Positions 12,701 to 23,733 of a DNA stretch of 64,000 bases are shown piece by piece (position 1 is the stretch's first letter; each line of letters begins with the position of its first letter). The position numbers and the translations under genes were made by a program. The notes beneath the pieces are model-generated. The model worked only from the letters and a program-made list of their open reading frames with translations, was not told the DNA's origin and ran no database searches. Source of the DNA: Pelodera strongyloides (taxonomy: Eukaryota > Nematoda > Chromadorea > Rhabditida > Rhabditidae); contig JAANDG010000053.1 of assembly GCA_036852015.1 (NCBI GenBank), positions 124,001-188,000 of the forward strand. Reading direction: 5' to 3'.

Positions 12701-15700
12701 AAATTAAATTTTTACGCTTCAAGAGCGTGCACCTTTATCCAAGGGTGAAAATACAGATTCAAGGTTTGCTTATGACATGCTCCGCAGAGGTCCTGAGCCC
12801 TGAGCTGTAGGCGGCGATTTAATATTTTTAAATAATTATTTTAGGTCAAACAAAGACTTGTAAACCATATTATGTGGATTTTTTATGGGTTGGGAAGTTC
12901 GTATAACATAGGACCATTAAAAATATTCTAGGTCCACTGGCCCGCACTTCGAATTTCTGATTACTTTTCACATGAATATGGATGGAGTAATAGTACAAGT
13001 GTGTGTATTTTTCACTTCTATATTAGGAATTAACTCAGTTGAATTATTGATAAGATTTAGACCTAACCTTTAGGGATTTATGACTTCTTGTGAAAGTAAG
13101 CTAAAGGCTAAAGTAGCTAACAATAAGTAGGATAATAAGGTCATTGCACACTTATATTCAGCTCTTCTAATCTCTTTCGTGGCATCTTGTGCATTTGTTC
13201 TGCTCATACATCATGGATTCGAAAACGTGAGGGTTTATTTTTTTTTAAACTTAAAAACTCAATATGTATACCAGCCGGTTTTTGAATAGCATCTCAATTA
13301 TCTGCATTCGTATGCAGTTATGTTATGCTAAGTGGGGTCGAATTGGGGTCTATTTATTATTCTAATGGATGCTCATTTGCATATGATGCATAGCGCGATG
13401 CGTTTCAAAAACCGGCCGTTATTTCGCTTTAATGAACTGGTAAAAATGTACAAAATTTCGTCGTCTTCGAATTCACCCCGGACCTTTTGCAAAGCAAACT
13501 GAAGGCAACATTCTCCGCTGATCTATATCTTGCGAATAAATAAAGCTGAACTTATTCAGCCACTTTTGAAATGGTCTGTTGCTTCCAATATGATCCTGAT
13601 ATTGTTGTTGATGGTTGTATCAATTGGCTTGACTGTTTTCGGGAAGTCGATAGGAGCATTACGGTTGGGTATGTGGGTTCTTACAATTAGATTTTTTTAT
13701 GCCCTGTAGAATACCATTTGTCTCATTTATGAGCCTACTAACAAACATAGACGAGCAGAACAAAGAGACCTTTAGAAAATGCCGCAATATCTAAATTAAA
13801 TTTACCCATTGAAAAAAGTTCAAACATTTGGGTTGAACGTTCGGCAATTTCGCGACAGCTTCGCGTGCTTTTCGCCTCTGGTTAGGCGCTATTTTAAACG
13901 TAAGGGTCTTATGCTAATTTCGATTTTTAGGGCCAAACTCGGATGAAATACTCAAAAACATGAACTTGGACCGAGAGTCACCGTATGATATGCAAAGTCT
14001 TGCGGTTGGTTTTATTCTACATACATTTGCTTTTTTTCAGCTTGAAAACTACTATAGTAAAAAGAAAGTAATAGGGATAACGTCTGTCTGTGGATCACAC
14101 TCCAATGTTAATATACCGCCATTAATCCGGTTCGTCCTAAAATTGCGCGAGAGGCGTGCGCGAGGAAAGCGCGGCTCACAAAATGAGGGCCCAATGCGCA
14201 CGGCACACTCGCAAAGAACCAGCAGTGGCGTTACTAGCATATGAGAAAAAATGCATACAAAAACACAGGACGACTTTTTTAAGCATGGAGAATTTTGAGC
14301 AAGTTTCTATGTAATTTTTCTTGACTACGGCTTTTTTCATTCAGTAGGATTCTTATTTTCAGATGCTGCGAAATGGATCAGGCGTGTTTAAAGTGGTATT
14401 TCTTGGCAATGGAATGGCTATGCAGCAGGTTTGTGTTATATACTTAATTCATATTTCACATCACTTCAATATCGTTACTTTGTTCTTATGTCTTCTTATG
14501 TCTGTCATGTTCACTCCCACTGAAGAGCAACAAGGCAAGGTTCACAGGTACACCGTCCTGCAAATGAACCCGGGTTGCGGACGAGAGTTCTACCACTGAA
14601 CTCGATTGAGTACCTTTCCATATTGACGTACTTTCCGTTACAAGCTGAGCTCTCGGCCTAAACATGGAAATACACTAAACAGACATAAGGATAACATACG
14701 ATTTGAAGTGAACTGGACCTGTCTGTAGTGTCTGTAGTGTTTTGGGAAGAAGCTTTCAGTATTTTATTTGTGATGACTAAACAAGTTAAAGTATATCTAC
14801 TGATTATGAAAAAGATATGTCTTAGTTTTTCGCAATGGAATCCGTCTTGTGGAACACAAGCGCTACAGTGGAAATACACACCGCGGACACGCATCCGTTA
14901 GTAGGTAGTTACAATTTATGTTATAAAATGTATTTTATTCCTAGTAGATTCACACGACGCCATATAACCATGTGTTACCATATATTTTCTATTGGCCATT
15001 GATAAAAAACAAAGAGAAAGAGAGATCAACTGCAGAAAGAGAGACAAATAGGCGAAACAGCGAAATGCGTAATAACGGCCGGTTTTTGAAACGCATCGTG
15101 GACAGCGTATTTATGCTAAATTACTCGAATTTAGCTCGATTCGTTTGTTCTAAATTATGTTCATTTGCATAAGCTGCATAAGAATGCAGGTGTACTCGCT
15201 GCGTTTCAAAAACCGGCCACTATTTCGCTTTAACCGTTGTCAACCATTTTTAAGCAATTCAGAGATCGATGACTTCAAGGAATTGGTGAAGGACTTACGA
15301 CCCTCTGTGCTTGTCATTGCCGCGCCGTAAGTATTTCTTGTTTGTTTAGATTGTATTAATGGTTGTAGCAGAAAGAAAGTTTTTTTTTTAAACGAAAGAA
15401 CATTATAGTTTGACTTTTTCTAACCTCAGACGACAGTGCTATTTTTTAGCCATGTGTTTTCCGCATTCAGACATAACACCTGTACCTGGCCGAACAGTTT
15501 GCCGACGAATAACTCTGCGAGTACTAGGCGTAAAGAAATGCGGTTTTCACAGTAATATTTCTGAAATTCCGGACATTCTGTGCGAGTAAATTGAGGAAAA
15601 TTGTTTTCTCGTGGGCCTGTCCCTTTAAGTTGTCTATTTCAGTCCGTTGAAAGAAATGCTTCACAAATTTGATGGGAATCGAAAAGATGTGATGTATAAA

Positions 15701-17180
15701 TCCTTTCTAAAATCGACGAGGTTCTATGCCCGGTTCACGAAAAAGGTGACCGTTTATCCTATTGTAAAACTGACATCTTTCCCGATACGATTAAAATCGG
15801 AATCGGCACAATCACTTTCCGACTTTGTATAGTTTATTAAATTAAATGTTCTACCATGAATGCAATGCACTACGTACCCCCAGAGTATAGCAAATTGTTT
15901 TTGTTATCCTGTGTCATATTATGTCAAAATGTTAACCAGCGCTTCACAGCAATGTCAGTGAAACTGGGTGCGATAGTATGACTTGGACAAAAAGGTTCTG
16001 CCAAGTAATGAATTGTTTTATTATTAGATTATCATCGTGGGAGCAATGCCCGATTTTCCAATTGGGGTTTTGAGTGAACTTATCGATCGTCTTCAACATC
16101 ACAACAATAAACGACTTCCCCTAGATTTGCATATGCCCTTTGCGGTAGGCGTCTTTTTTTATAAAACTTAGTTTAACGAAAGTTTTCCGAACGTACAATC
16201 TTGTCACATGGATTATTCTATCTTGAACCGAGACACCCGGTTTCAAAGTAGAAAATCCCCGTTTTTTAGAAGTACCAAACAAAAAGCTGGCCTTTTTCAC
16301 AACGTATTCGTGCTTTGACAAGAACTTGCAAGAAATGTATGTTTGTCGAACCAGCAAGAGCTTTTCAAGACACGACAAATAAGAAGGTAAGAAACAAATA
16401 TTTTGCCAACAACTTTAGTTTATTTATTTATTAATGTAGTATTATCCTGAACCTGTATTTACATTTTCATGTGTAATAGGAAGTCCTTTCGCACGATGTT
16501 ACACGTCGAAACGTGTTACACGTCGTATGTTAGACGTCATCGAAGTCTTAGCCACTGAATAATACAAATCACGAAAATTGGAGTCGGCACGGTCCTTTAG
16601 GCCGTGAATGTCAAGCTAATGTTGATGATGTAAACATGCAATATAGTCGCGCCTTAACTGCTCTTCCTTGCGACACCACCGCTTTTCGTCGCATAAGCGA
16701 CTTTGTTTTAGATTTTGATGTTCAATCCGAAGACGCGGCTTTCGTATATAACAAACAGGAATTCGCTGACGAGTGAGGGGGTGAAACAATTAAATCACTT
16801 TTACATGAAGGTTTGTTGATTACGCTGAAATTACACACAGGGGGGAGTTGTGTTAAAAAATTCGAGCCGGTGCCTTCTAATGAGAAGTTAAGTTTGGCGT
16901 GTACAACATTAGATAGTTCCCTTAGCAATGGGAAAATTGTGTTACGCATTAGTGCTTTTAGTGTACTTAAAAAGTTGGTGGCAGTATTTTTATTTCAAAT
17001 ATGTTTCAGAAATTGCGACACGTGATGCTCGTTTACTCGGACAAAAGCCATGGAACTGAAAAGAATCAAATTAGTCAGTTAAATGAAAATAAGATTGGGC
17101 ACGGTAGAGTATTACCAAATGCACCTTTAGCATACGACGACACAGATCAAACTCCTTTTGAAGGCAGTGGTGCTGGCTAA
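9723..17180 (+). CDS. OAC-type acyltransferase-3 with C-terminal SGNH-like domain, complete
   Basis: Exons: 9723-9810, 10387-10492, 10691-10820, 10966-11085, 11286-11330, 11447-11640, 11925-12031, 12230-12363, 12590-12685, 12932-12998, 13162-13226, 13560-13668, 13931-14004, 14041-14067, 14363-14428, 14826-14904, 15263-15326, 15643-15745, 16028-16144, 16270-16386, 16712-16810, 17010-17180 (725 aa). The 29-residue first exon leads into RADIQGLRAIAILLVLGTH, the acyltransferase-3 N-terminus with its catalytic-type His, then FPNGYLGVDVFFVISGYVM, FNHSWSLCVELQFYLIVP and YIGDASYVIYM-VHWP. About ten membrane segments are followed by an SGNH-like domain (from about residue 450) whose block I is FLGNGMAMQQ (Ser to Gly) and whose final D-x-x-H reads NRNSLTSEG. 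Substrate unknown. The small exon 11286-11330 is the least certain: skipping it keeps the frame. An AATAAA lies near 17315. Same orientation and exon plan as the upstream paralogue. Confidence 0.9.
9885..10010. repeat. Dispersed repeat plus 38-bp tandem duplication (intron 1 of OAC gene 2)
   Basis: The segment GGGCTCCCGAAAGGAGCC-ATGCAGTCCGCTC is similar to 22273-22310 (GGGGCCCCGAAGGGGTCC-CTGCAGTCCGCTC) in a sulfotransferase intron. Next to it, AGAGCATCCCAGTATATAG-NTCGTAATTATTGCG occurs twice in tandem (about 9934-10007). It is followed by a GC-rich stretch to about 10350 that encodes nothing recognisable. Confidence 0.6.
12068..12104. repeat. TAATA microsatellite in an OAC intron
   Basis: About seven copies of the 5-bp unit AATAT directly after the exon at 11925-12031. 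Simple-sequence repeat with no evident function. Confidence 0.85.
12713..12806 (-). repeat. Dispersed repeat R (minus-strand copy)
   Basis: On the minus strand it matches the 3' half of the repeats at 24558-24692, 45469-45600 and 49902-50032 (GGACCTCTGCGG..CATG..CATAAGC and AAGGTGCACGCTCTTGAAGCG). It sits in an OAC intron. It could be a SINE or the 3' tail of a LINE. Confidence 0.65.
13271..13432. repeat. Dispersed TTAA palindromic element, copy B
   Basis: Left end CCAGCCGGTTTTTGAATAGC and right end GATGCGTTTCAAAAACCGGC followed by CGTTATTTCGCTTTAA are inverted repeats. Intronic, no coding capacity, same family as the copies at 1469, 15075 and 54395. Confidence 0.7.
15075..15233. repeat. Dispersed TTAA palindromic element, copy C
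   Basis: CGGCCGGTTTTTGAAACGCA at the left and TGCGTTTCAAAAACCGGCC followed by ACTATTTCGCTTTAA at the right form terminal inverted repeats. The interior shares CTCGAATTTAGCTCGATT with copy A. It ends about 30 bp upstream of the exon at 15263-15326 and so lies close to that acceptor's branch region. Confidence 0.75.
15480..15628. mobile_element. Solo right half of the TTAAAGGG MITE family
   Basis: Matches the right arm of the element at 9042-9499 (CGAACAGTTTGCCGACGAAT.., GCGGTTTTCACAGTAATATT, GTGGGCCTGTCCCTTTAA) but has no matching left arm. It ends 15 bp before the exon at 15643, so its CCCTTTAA end lies in the polypyrimidine tract of that acceptor. Confidence 0.75.
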
Positions 17181-17463
17181 GGAAAACAAATAGTTTATAA
17201 TATTCTTTAAAATTAGAATAATTTATTGTTTATAATCGCAAGAAGATACATCAAACAATATAAAGTGTTCTCATAAGCATAGCTGAATAATATTCGCGTC
17301 ATTATTTATTGTTTGACAATAAAACCGTTTTAAATTTGACTGGTTGTTGGACACACACACACACACGACACACACACGACACACACACGACACACGACAT
17401 ACACACACGACACACGACGCACACACAGAGACGCACAGACGCACACCCAAGTAACACACATAG

Positions 17464-17501
<38 letters not shown>

Positions 17502-17663
17502 GTACACACACACTCCCACACATACACTCCCACAAACACAGACTCCCACACACACTCACACACACACTCCCACACACACACTCCCACACACACACAAACA
17601 CTCCCACACATACACTCCCACACACACACACACACTCCCACTCCCACACACACACACTCCCAC

Positions 17664-17717
<54 letters not shown>

Positions 17718-18950
17718 ACACACACACACACACATACATACACACACACACACACACACATTTTTTTTCACACACACACGTTTTCATCAAACGCAGATCT
17801 CCATACGCGTGACCTTCAGCGATGTGTGGTGTTCCACGTGAATTAACTCAGCTTATTCTATAAATGGATATAATCACAACTATTTGATCTTGATACGTGG
17901 CTGAGCTCGTGCATTTTGGCCCAAAGAGCGCGGCGGAACTGCGTCACATATAACGTTCTGCGATCTTTTATAAGCGAACTGCCATAAACCAAATCTTTCT
18001 CTTTTGTAAATCTCTTTCCAAAAATAGCTGCGCAATCTTTACAGGTCGTATATTAGACGATTTTCATGAAGTGACAGAAAGAGAGAAATCGAGAGAAATA
18101 TAGAGAGAAAAGGAGAGAGGAGGGAGAGAGAGAGAGAGAGGCGAATCATAGGCGAAGAGATTACATAAAACGGTATGGACGCATGGAAAGAAAACCTTAC
18201 GAACACCACGTGCAAACGCCATGAAACGGTTGGAACTAGATTCTATGGCATTTATGGAAACCTTTCTTAAATTTAATAGCTGCATTTTCACATTGCACTT
18301 TCTTCTAAACTATGGACACTTCATTTTGAAGCAGGAAATTTGGCTTCCTTAAAAAAAATGGTTTTTACATTACTCATATGTGAACAAATCTGTTTGCGGC
18401 AGCTGTTTCGCCCAACTTCCGGAGCCATGCTCAATACCGCCGCTCACGAGTTTTGCAATCACTTTTCGTCGACGCCGCTGGTACCCATTTGCTCTTGTAG
18501 TCAGGAACCTGCCTTACCTGCCAATCAACGAAGCTGAACATTGGGAATGGTTTGCCATTTACTGTGTTCGGCTTTATTTTTTAGCATTTAATCACAGACA
18601 AAATCAAGCAAACAATAAAACGGAAGAGAGCGCTACAATCTACAATAATTCACATCAATCTTTCACACCGTAACAAATACGCGTTTCCATGTCACACCGC
18701 CGAGAAAATAATAGAGAAACCCAGAGAGAAGTTCGGAGAGAGAGGGAGAGAGAGAGACCTAAGGAAGCTGAGAGACATCGAGAGAATAGAGAAAAGAGAC
18801 AGAGAGAGCCAGTAAGTTCGGTTCATAATTCATCTTTTTTCTGATTTGGGCGGATCGGTCTGGTACGATTATATATTCCCCTAAAAGTTTATGAAATGTT
18901 ACTTATTAGCTGAGGAGTCTACAACTTATACACTAGGAAACATAACAATT
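17181..18950. other. Intergenic with simple-sequence tracts
   Basis: No gene recognised. It contains the long CA tract (17348-17770), a GA-rich tract at 18063-18140 and a second at 18700-18812. Long frames in the CA and GA tracts are compositional artefacts. The right end should hold the promoter of the secreted-protein gene starting at 18951. Confidence 0.7.
17348..17770. repeat. (CA)n microsatellite with CACTCCCACA interruptions
   Basis: Over 400 bp of nearly pure CA dinucleotide on the plus strand. CTCCCACACACA units are repeated in the centre (about 17510-17665) and ACACGACACACA units at the left. All six-frame ORFs here (Thr-His or Val-Cys repeats) are artefacts of the dinucleotide. Confidence 0.97.
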
Positions 18951-20245
18951 ATGTGCCAATTAAAGGCTTCCGTGGTCATGCTCGTCTTGTTTTCTGGTGA
19001 GTTATTACTATTGTATGATTTGCTTAATTAATGCGTACTTTTCGTAAGTCAGCTTTGTACATTACCTTACTGTGCAAAGCACATCGATAGGTTTTGCCTA
19101 ATACATAACACATATACTTGCGTAAGAAATATTATATTAACAGTTATACATATTTTTTTAGGTTGTATTTGCGCTCCTCTTGACGAAATCTTTTCAAGAT
19201 TGGAGAAAAAGCAAAACGATATTAAGGAACGGCAGATTATGAAACTACTTGAACAGGTGCGAGATTTCTGAAAGCCTTGCTTTAGAGTTGGCCTGATTCC
19301 TTATCAAAAGCATGTTTTTCGCCTATTTTGCGCTATTGCTTTTGCATAATTGACCTTCATATTCATATGGATGTGGTAGAAGTAAGAAGGTGACATAAGG
19401 TGCAAACGGATACGACACTTGTATGACTACCTTATTTCGCTATTATTTCGTTCAAAATACGGTGTCTTCTTTGCACAACCATACCAACATCTCTTGAGGG
19501 TTTTGATCTTCGAAACGGAAATGAACGTCGTAGTTAGCATTGCATCCATGAGGCATGCAACCTCTTAGATTGTTGCAAATTTACTTGTTGTTTACTTTAA
19601 AAAAATCGATTGTAGTCATAGGAAATGGCGTCGTGATTTCTATGTCTATTATTCAAGATTTCATGTATGTCCTATGTGTCCTAGGTCCTAACTTATCTAA
19701 TAATATTATTTTCTCCAGATTCCCAACGGCCTTCCCGCCAAGCAACCGGCATTGGCTGAATACCATACTTTTGACACATCGCTTTTGGAAAAGTTTGTTG
19801 ACGATGGCACAGGAAAGCTTGTCTTCAGAGAATTCAGAAGAGGAGGCGTTGGACAGGTAGTGTTTCCTTTAAAATATATTTTTAAGATACTACGTTAATT
19901 GCCAAGTGGGGGTTAGTCTGCTACAGTGTGTACTATCGAAGTCACACCTCCATTTTTGCTTCAAACTATACACGGTGAATTCAGAAAATGCCTGAGACTT
20001 GGCTAATACTTTTTGTCTTTTCGATGTTCCAGTCTCTACACTATGAATTCATCGTGAAACAATTAGGCCATAAACCGTTGTAGTGGCATTAGTTAGGCCT
20101 CTCAAATTTGAAGTTGGTTAGGCTTAGGCTTAGGCTTAGGATCAGCCTAAGCCTAACCAAATTTTTTATCATTTCCCAAATAATCTTCTAATTCATTTTC
20201 TTTCAGATGTTGAAAAATCAACACGCAAGGAATCTGTTCGTCTAA
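18951..20245 (+). CDS. Small secreted protein, unknown family (105 aa)
   Basis: Exons 18951-18996, 19162-19256, 19719-19856, 20207-20245. All four boundaries are GT-AG and phases agree. The product starts with a clear signal peptide (KASVVMLVLFSGCICA, likely cut before PLDE), so it should enter the secretory pathway. The mature part is about 84 residues with no cysteine, a charged helix-prone segment (IFSRLEKKQNDIKERQ) and a C-terminal region after a dibasic RR that reads GGVGQMLKNQHARNLFV. Dibasic sites and small size would suit a peptide precursor, but I recognise no known neuropeptide, so no function is assigned. The last exon is only 13 codons. Its 3' end faces the sulfotransferase gene 209 bp away. 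The third intron holds an inverted pair of telomere-like repeats (20118-20158). Confidence 0.72.
20118..20158. repeat. Telomere-like TTAGGC repeats in inverted pair
   Basis: GGTTAGGCTTAGGCTTAGGC is followed within a few bases by GCCTAAGCCTAACC, so the tract can fold back. The unit is the nematode telomere hexamer TTAGGC. It lies in intron 3 of the secreted-protein gene. Confidence 0.85.
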
Positions 20246-20417
20246 ACCCAATCTACATACTCATTGGAATAATCTAAAAGGAACTTCTTGAAATTTTGGG
20301 ATAAATCTATTTACCGATGACCAGAATACGGGTGCTTCATACACGGGAAACGACGGATTTGATCCAAACGATGTTTATAAAAATTGCATAAAGCATTTAT
20401 ATTTTGGCATGTTATTA

Positions 20418-20450
20418 TAATAAATTATGACAAAAATAAATTGATTTATT
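20418..20450. terminator. Poly(A) signals of two convergent genes
   Basis: AATAAA occurs on the plus strand near 20419 (for the secreted-protein gene ending at 20245) and as TTTATT at 20445-20450, reading AATAAA on the minus strand four bases beyond the sulfotransferase stop. The two 3' ends probably overlap or nearly so. Confidence 0.55.
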
Positions 20451-20453
20451 ATA

Positions 20454-23400
20454 TTATACAATTCCGGGAAGTTTAAAACCAAATCTCAAGTAATCAATAT
20501 GGTAGATTTGAAGGAAACGTTTGAGATTATGCCGATTTTGCAGCAATTCTTTTCGAAATTCCTGTCTTTTGACCCCTTTGTTCGATGTTGAATGTGGAGA
20601 TTTATGCAAGAGTTCGGCGCGAATAAACTCTCGTTGGCTAAAAATATTGGACATAAATGTTTCATTATCATTGGAAAGGCTTAATTTACCTTATTTCATG
20701 TGCTGTATTAAAGGGTCAGGCCCATTTCAAATTAACCCTATTTTTTATGACTCCATCGGATTCTCCGGTTCAAATATAGTAGGCTGAATTTTTTTCCAAT
20801 TTTCAGGCGCAATATTCACGCAGATTTCAGCAATTTACCATGTCCAGTAATACACAACAATCAATCGCAGTTGTCACGCCCATTCGCGCTGATTGGCCAA
20901 TATCGCAATTGCCACGCCCAATAGAGCATATTGCCCAATTAGCGCGGAGGGGCGTGACAACTGCGATATATAGTTGGGTATGGCTGGAAATGGTAAATTG
21001 CTGAATACTGCGTGATTTTTGCGCTTGAAAATTAGAAAAATATCGTATCCTACTATATTTGACATGGAGAATCATATGGAATCATCAAAAATAGGGGTCA
21101 TTTGAAATGGGCCTGACCCTTTAAGGTGCTTATGTGAACTGTATTGAGTAATACACTACCCTTTCCAGGCAGGACTTCTTGGTGCACATAGACACGGAAA
21201 TTTGCATACATACTACGTTTTAAAACCAAGTAGTACAACACTTTGATTAGGTGTTGAACCAATCGATATCGAAAAATGTTGACATTTATGAGCGATCGCC
21301 TTAGAAAAGAGAGAAACCCGGTCATTAGCACTATCACCTTTGTGTGACTTGTGTGGTCGCCAGCGCTCCATATATCATATCGGCCAATGCCTCGGAACGT
21401 AACCCCGCATCGTATCTTATAACATTGATGTCAACATCATCGAGAGGACAATACCTGAAGAATGCGTTTGCTGCAATGTTTACAATATGGTCATGAGTAA
21501 ATGTGCGTTTTGCACAAGGTGGGATATTTCCGTCCTGTACTCCTGTACTATTGTTGATTAAAAATTAGATCAAAATATACTAGGGAGACAACGTCAACAT
21601 TCGAAAACTTGCTGAGGAAAAAGGGTTGCAAGTACTGAGCGGCAGATACGATTTCGCAGACGGAGGGGTGCCATGGTTGCGCGAAATTGTTGCCGCCTGC
21701 CGCAACAGACTTCTTTCCATGCGCAATGTTCCAGTCTTTTTGCAGCGTGCCACATTCTTGACAGTATCGCGGCGCTATCGTGGAGTTACAAAGTACGCAC
21801 AACTGGCAAAGTAAACAAAACAAGTTACCATGACTGTGGTGAAAAGTGGTTGATTTCATAACTAGAGGCTTGATTATAAAATCGAGTGTTCTCCAATTTC
21901 TGCTCTTTAAATTTTAATAAATTTTTATACAATTTGTCGAGGAAACATGTCATATTCTTGACACAATTGAAGCAGTATCGCATGTCACGCAGCTGTTCTT
22001 TGTCGTATTCACTGAAGGAAAATTGGTGCGTCAAGTTTTCCTTCATAAGAGTTCTCGGGAAATAAATAATCGATGAGTCAGCTATGGAACAATGCATCTC
22101 CGCATGTGCCTTATTTTGCACTGTCCAAAAAAAGAATTATATTTGAGGTGGCCCCATCTTTTTAACTAATGGCAAGTCAAGTAAAACATACGTACGCACA
22201 AAGAAAACTAAACAAAAATTTGCAAAAACGATAATAAAACGGTTACAATGTTAAATCTAGGACTGTTCTTCGGGGCCCCGAAGGGGTCCCTGCAGTCCGC
22301 TCTGGTCTACCGAAGTAGTGCGCTCCAGAGAGTGGGGCCATCTTTGACTTCGGAATGGGTCGCCTTATAAACATGTTGAAACTAACACAATGCATTTGTC
22401 AACGTATCCGGATAGGAATCTTTCCACTGGATCTCGAACAACAGCCATAACTGAGATGTTGAACTTCTTTATTGTTCTCACACCCGCTTCACCAGTACGG
22501 TGATATTGTCTTGAGATAGGATCGCAGAAAAAGTACCTAAATTTTTAATTCGTTTGTTCAATTTTTTACAGTTTGCTGGATGATCAGCACTGCCGCACGA
22601 ATCTACGTTACTGTACAAATTGCGAGTAAGTCAAGAAACTTGATGTTTTCGGTTGCGTAATCTCCATGGCGCACTCTTTTCAGTTACAAAAGGGCTACTA
22701 TAAACACAATTGACCGTGTAATTGTTTTCCTTTTTCTGCTGGTAAGCATTAATTAGCAAAAATTTATGGCTCAATTTTGAAATATTTCCAATGAGGGGAA
22801 ATCTCAGCCACAATATGTGCGGCAGAATCAACCTACTCCGGTGATGCCATATAATTATAGTGGTAAATATTGCTTCGATTCTTTACAAAATCTCCTGGTT
22901 CTTGCAGATAACATGCTAATCCGCTGAGCGTTTGTGAGATAACTTTGTGAATCAGACAGAATCCTACACCGGCCGGTTGAGGGATCTGCAACAGTTAAAG
23001 GTTCAAGCAAGCAAAAAAAAAATCAGAATATATCATTTTCTCCAGTCTGGTTCCCTAAGTTAAAATTAAAAGTATTTATATCTTTTAAGTTTTAAATTTC
23101 CAGGAAAGATAAAGAAACTCTTTCAGTGAATATTCTCAGCATCCGTTCAATAAACAACAGCAGTCGGTCTGAACTCAGACCCACGGTTCAGCCAGCCGAC
23201 GAGAAAAAGAATACATAGAAATGTGCATAAAGAATTAATGAAGTGGATGACCAGCCAGTTTGTTACTCGCTGAAAATCTGGCACACAAATCGTGTCACTG
23301 TTGCCGATCGATAAGGTGCAGTTCTTGAAAATTGATCTTGCAAAGTCTTTGTAACCTTCCGACGGAGGTCCTAGATGTTTTGCTCTGAATTTGCCTAAAT

Positions 23401-23730
23401 TGAGTTTGCAGTTGCAATAATTTACCTCGTATAAATGAAATACGGAAAAATGAATGCAAAATATTAGATGTATTTAATCGTTCTCCAATTTTGTCCAAGT
23501 TTTATGTTGTGAGCCGTGAGCGTCTACTTATGACAATAATTCGAAAATGATAAACCCAGGAGAGACAATACTTATTTTACAAAAATTTAATCACATCAAC
23601 TTACAGTAAGACATCGGTACTTACCTATCACTGGTTCCATTAATACTTGTTGAAGATTGTCGAAATAAATAATAGCAAGAGAAAACAACATTGTAAAGAA
23701 TATAATTAAGAGGAAGTCACGCATCGACAT
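20454..23730 (-). CDS. Nematode carbohydrate sulfotransferase (Sulfotransfer_2-like), 346 aa
   Basis: Minus-strand exons in coding order: 23730-23625, 23394-23267, 22985-22837, 22610-22537, 22486-22387, 22011-21829, 21454-21338, 20637-20454; phases join throughout and sum to 347 codons. It is a Golgi-type type II membrane protein: the anchor MSMRDFLLIIFFTMLFSLAI is followed by the lumenal catalytic domain. Family landmarks in order: CLIHKVISQTLSGLACYL (5' PAPS-binding position, about residues 86-103), AVVRDPVERFLSGYVDKCI (3'-phosphate binding), YCFNCVKNMTCFLDKLY (Cys cluster), HFSPQSWYC, and a C-terminus H-S-T-S..IYHIDYLRFGFKLP. Family role: sulfate transfer from PAPS to glycan hydroxyls; the acceptor is unknown. 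The start follows TTTTTGCAG-AAA, a likely SL trans-splice acceptor. One intron is only 50 bp; the last contains a 417-bp MITE. Confidence 0.88.
20708..21124. mobile_element. TTAA-bounded MITE (TTAAAGGGTCAGGCCCA)
   Basis: Left end TTAAAGGGTCAGGCCCATTT; right end AAATGGGCCTGACCCTTTAA, its exact inverse complement. The arms continue with ATTTTTGATGA-type and CAAATATAGTAGG-type matches, and a second internal palindrome around 20880-20960 centres on TTGGCCAATATCGCAATTGC. Located in the last intron of the sulfotransferase gene. No coding capacity. Confidence 0.9.
22271..22345. repeat. Dispersed GC-rich repeat in sulfotransferase intron
   Basis: GGGGCCCCGAAGGGGTCC is a small GC hairpin followed by CTGCAGTCCGCTCTGGTCTA, similar to 9890-9935. 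No coding role apparent. Confidence 0.5.
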
Positions 23731-23733
23731 TTT

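Noticed and set aside
17302..17812. Frames of Cys-Val or Thr-His repeats up to 167 codons
   Set aside because: Translation of a (CA)n microsatellite.
21548..21859. Minus-strand 103-codon Cys-rich frame suggesting a zinc finger
   Set aside because: It lies in the sulfotransferase intron. The PQSW exon joins in phase to 21454-21338, giving the expected HFSPQSWYC, so this frame is intronic.
22770..22836. Reading through the TAG after the 22985-22837 sulfotransferase exon (PHWKYFKI-like continuation)
   Set aside because: A GTAGGT donor just before the stop joins in phase to 22610-22537 and gives a gap-free family alignment.
23295..23498. 67-codon minus-strand frame as an extra sulfotransferase exon
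   Set aside because: The anchor exon ends in phase 1 and joins directly to 23394; the frame has no acceptor of its own.
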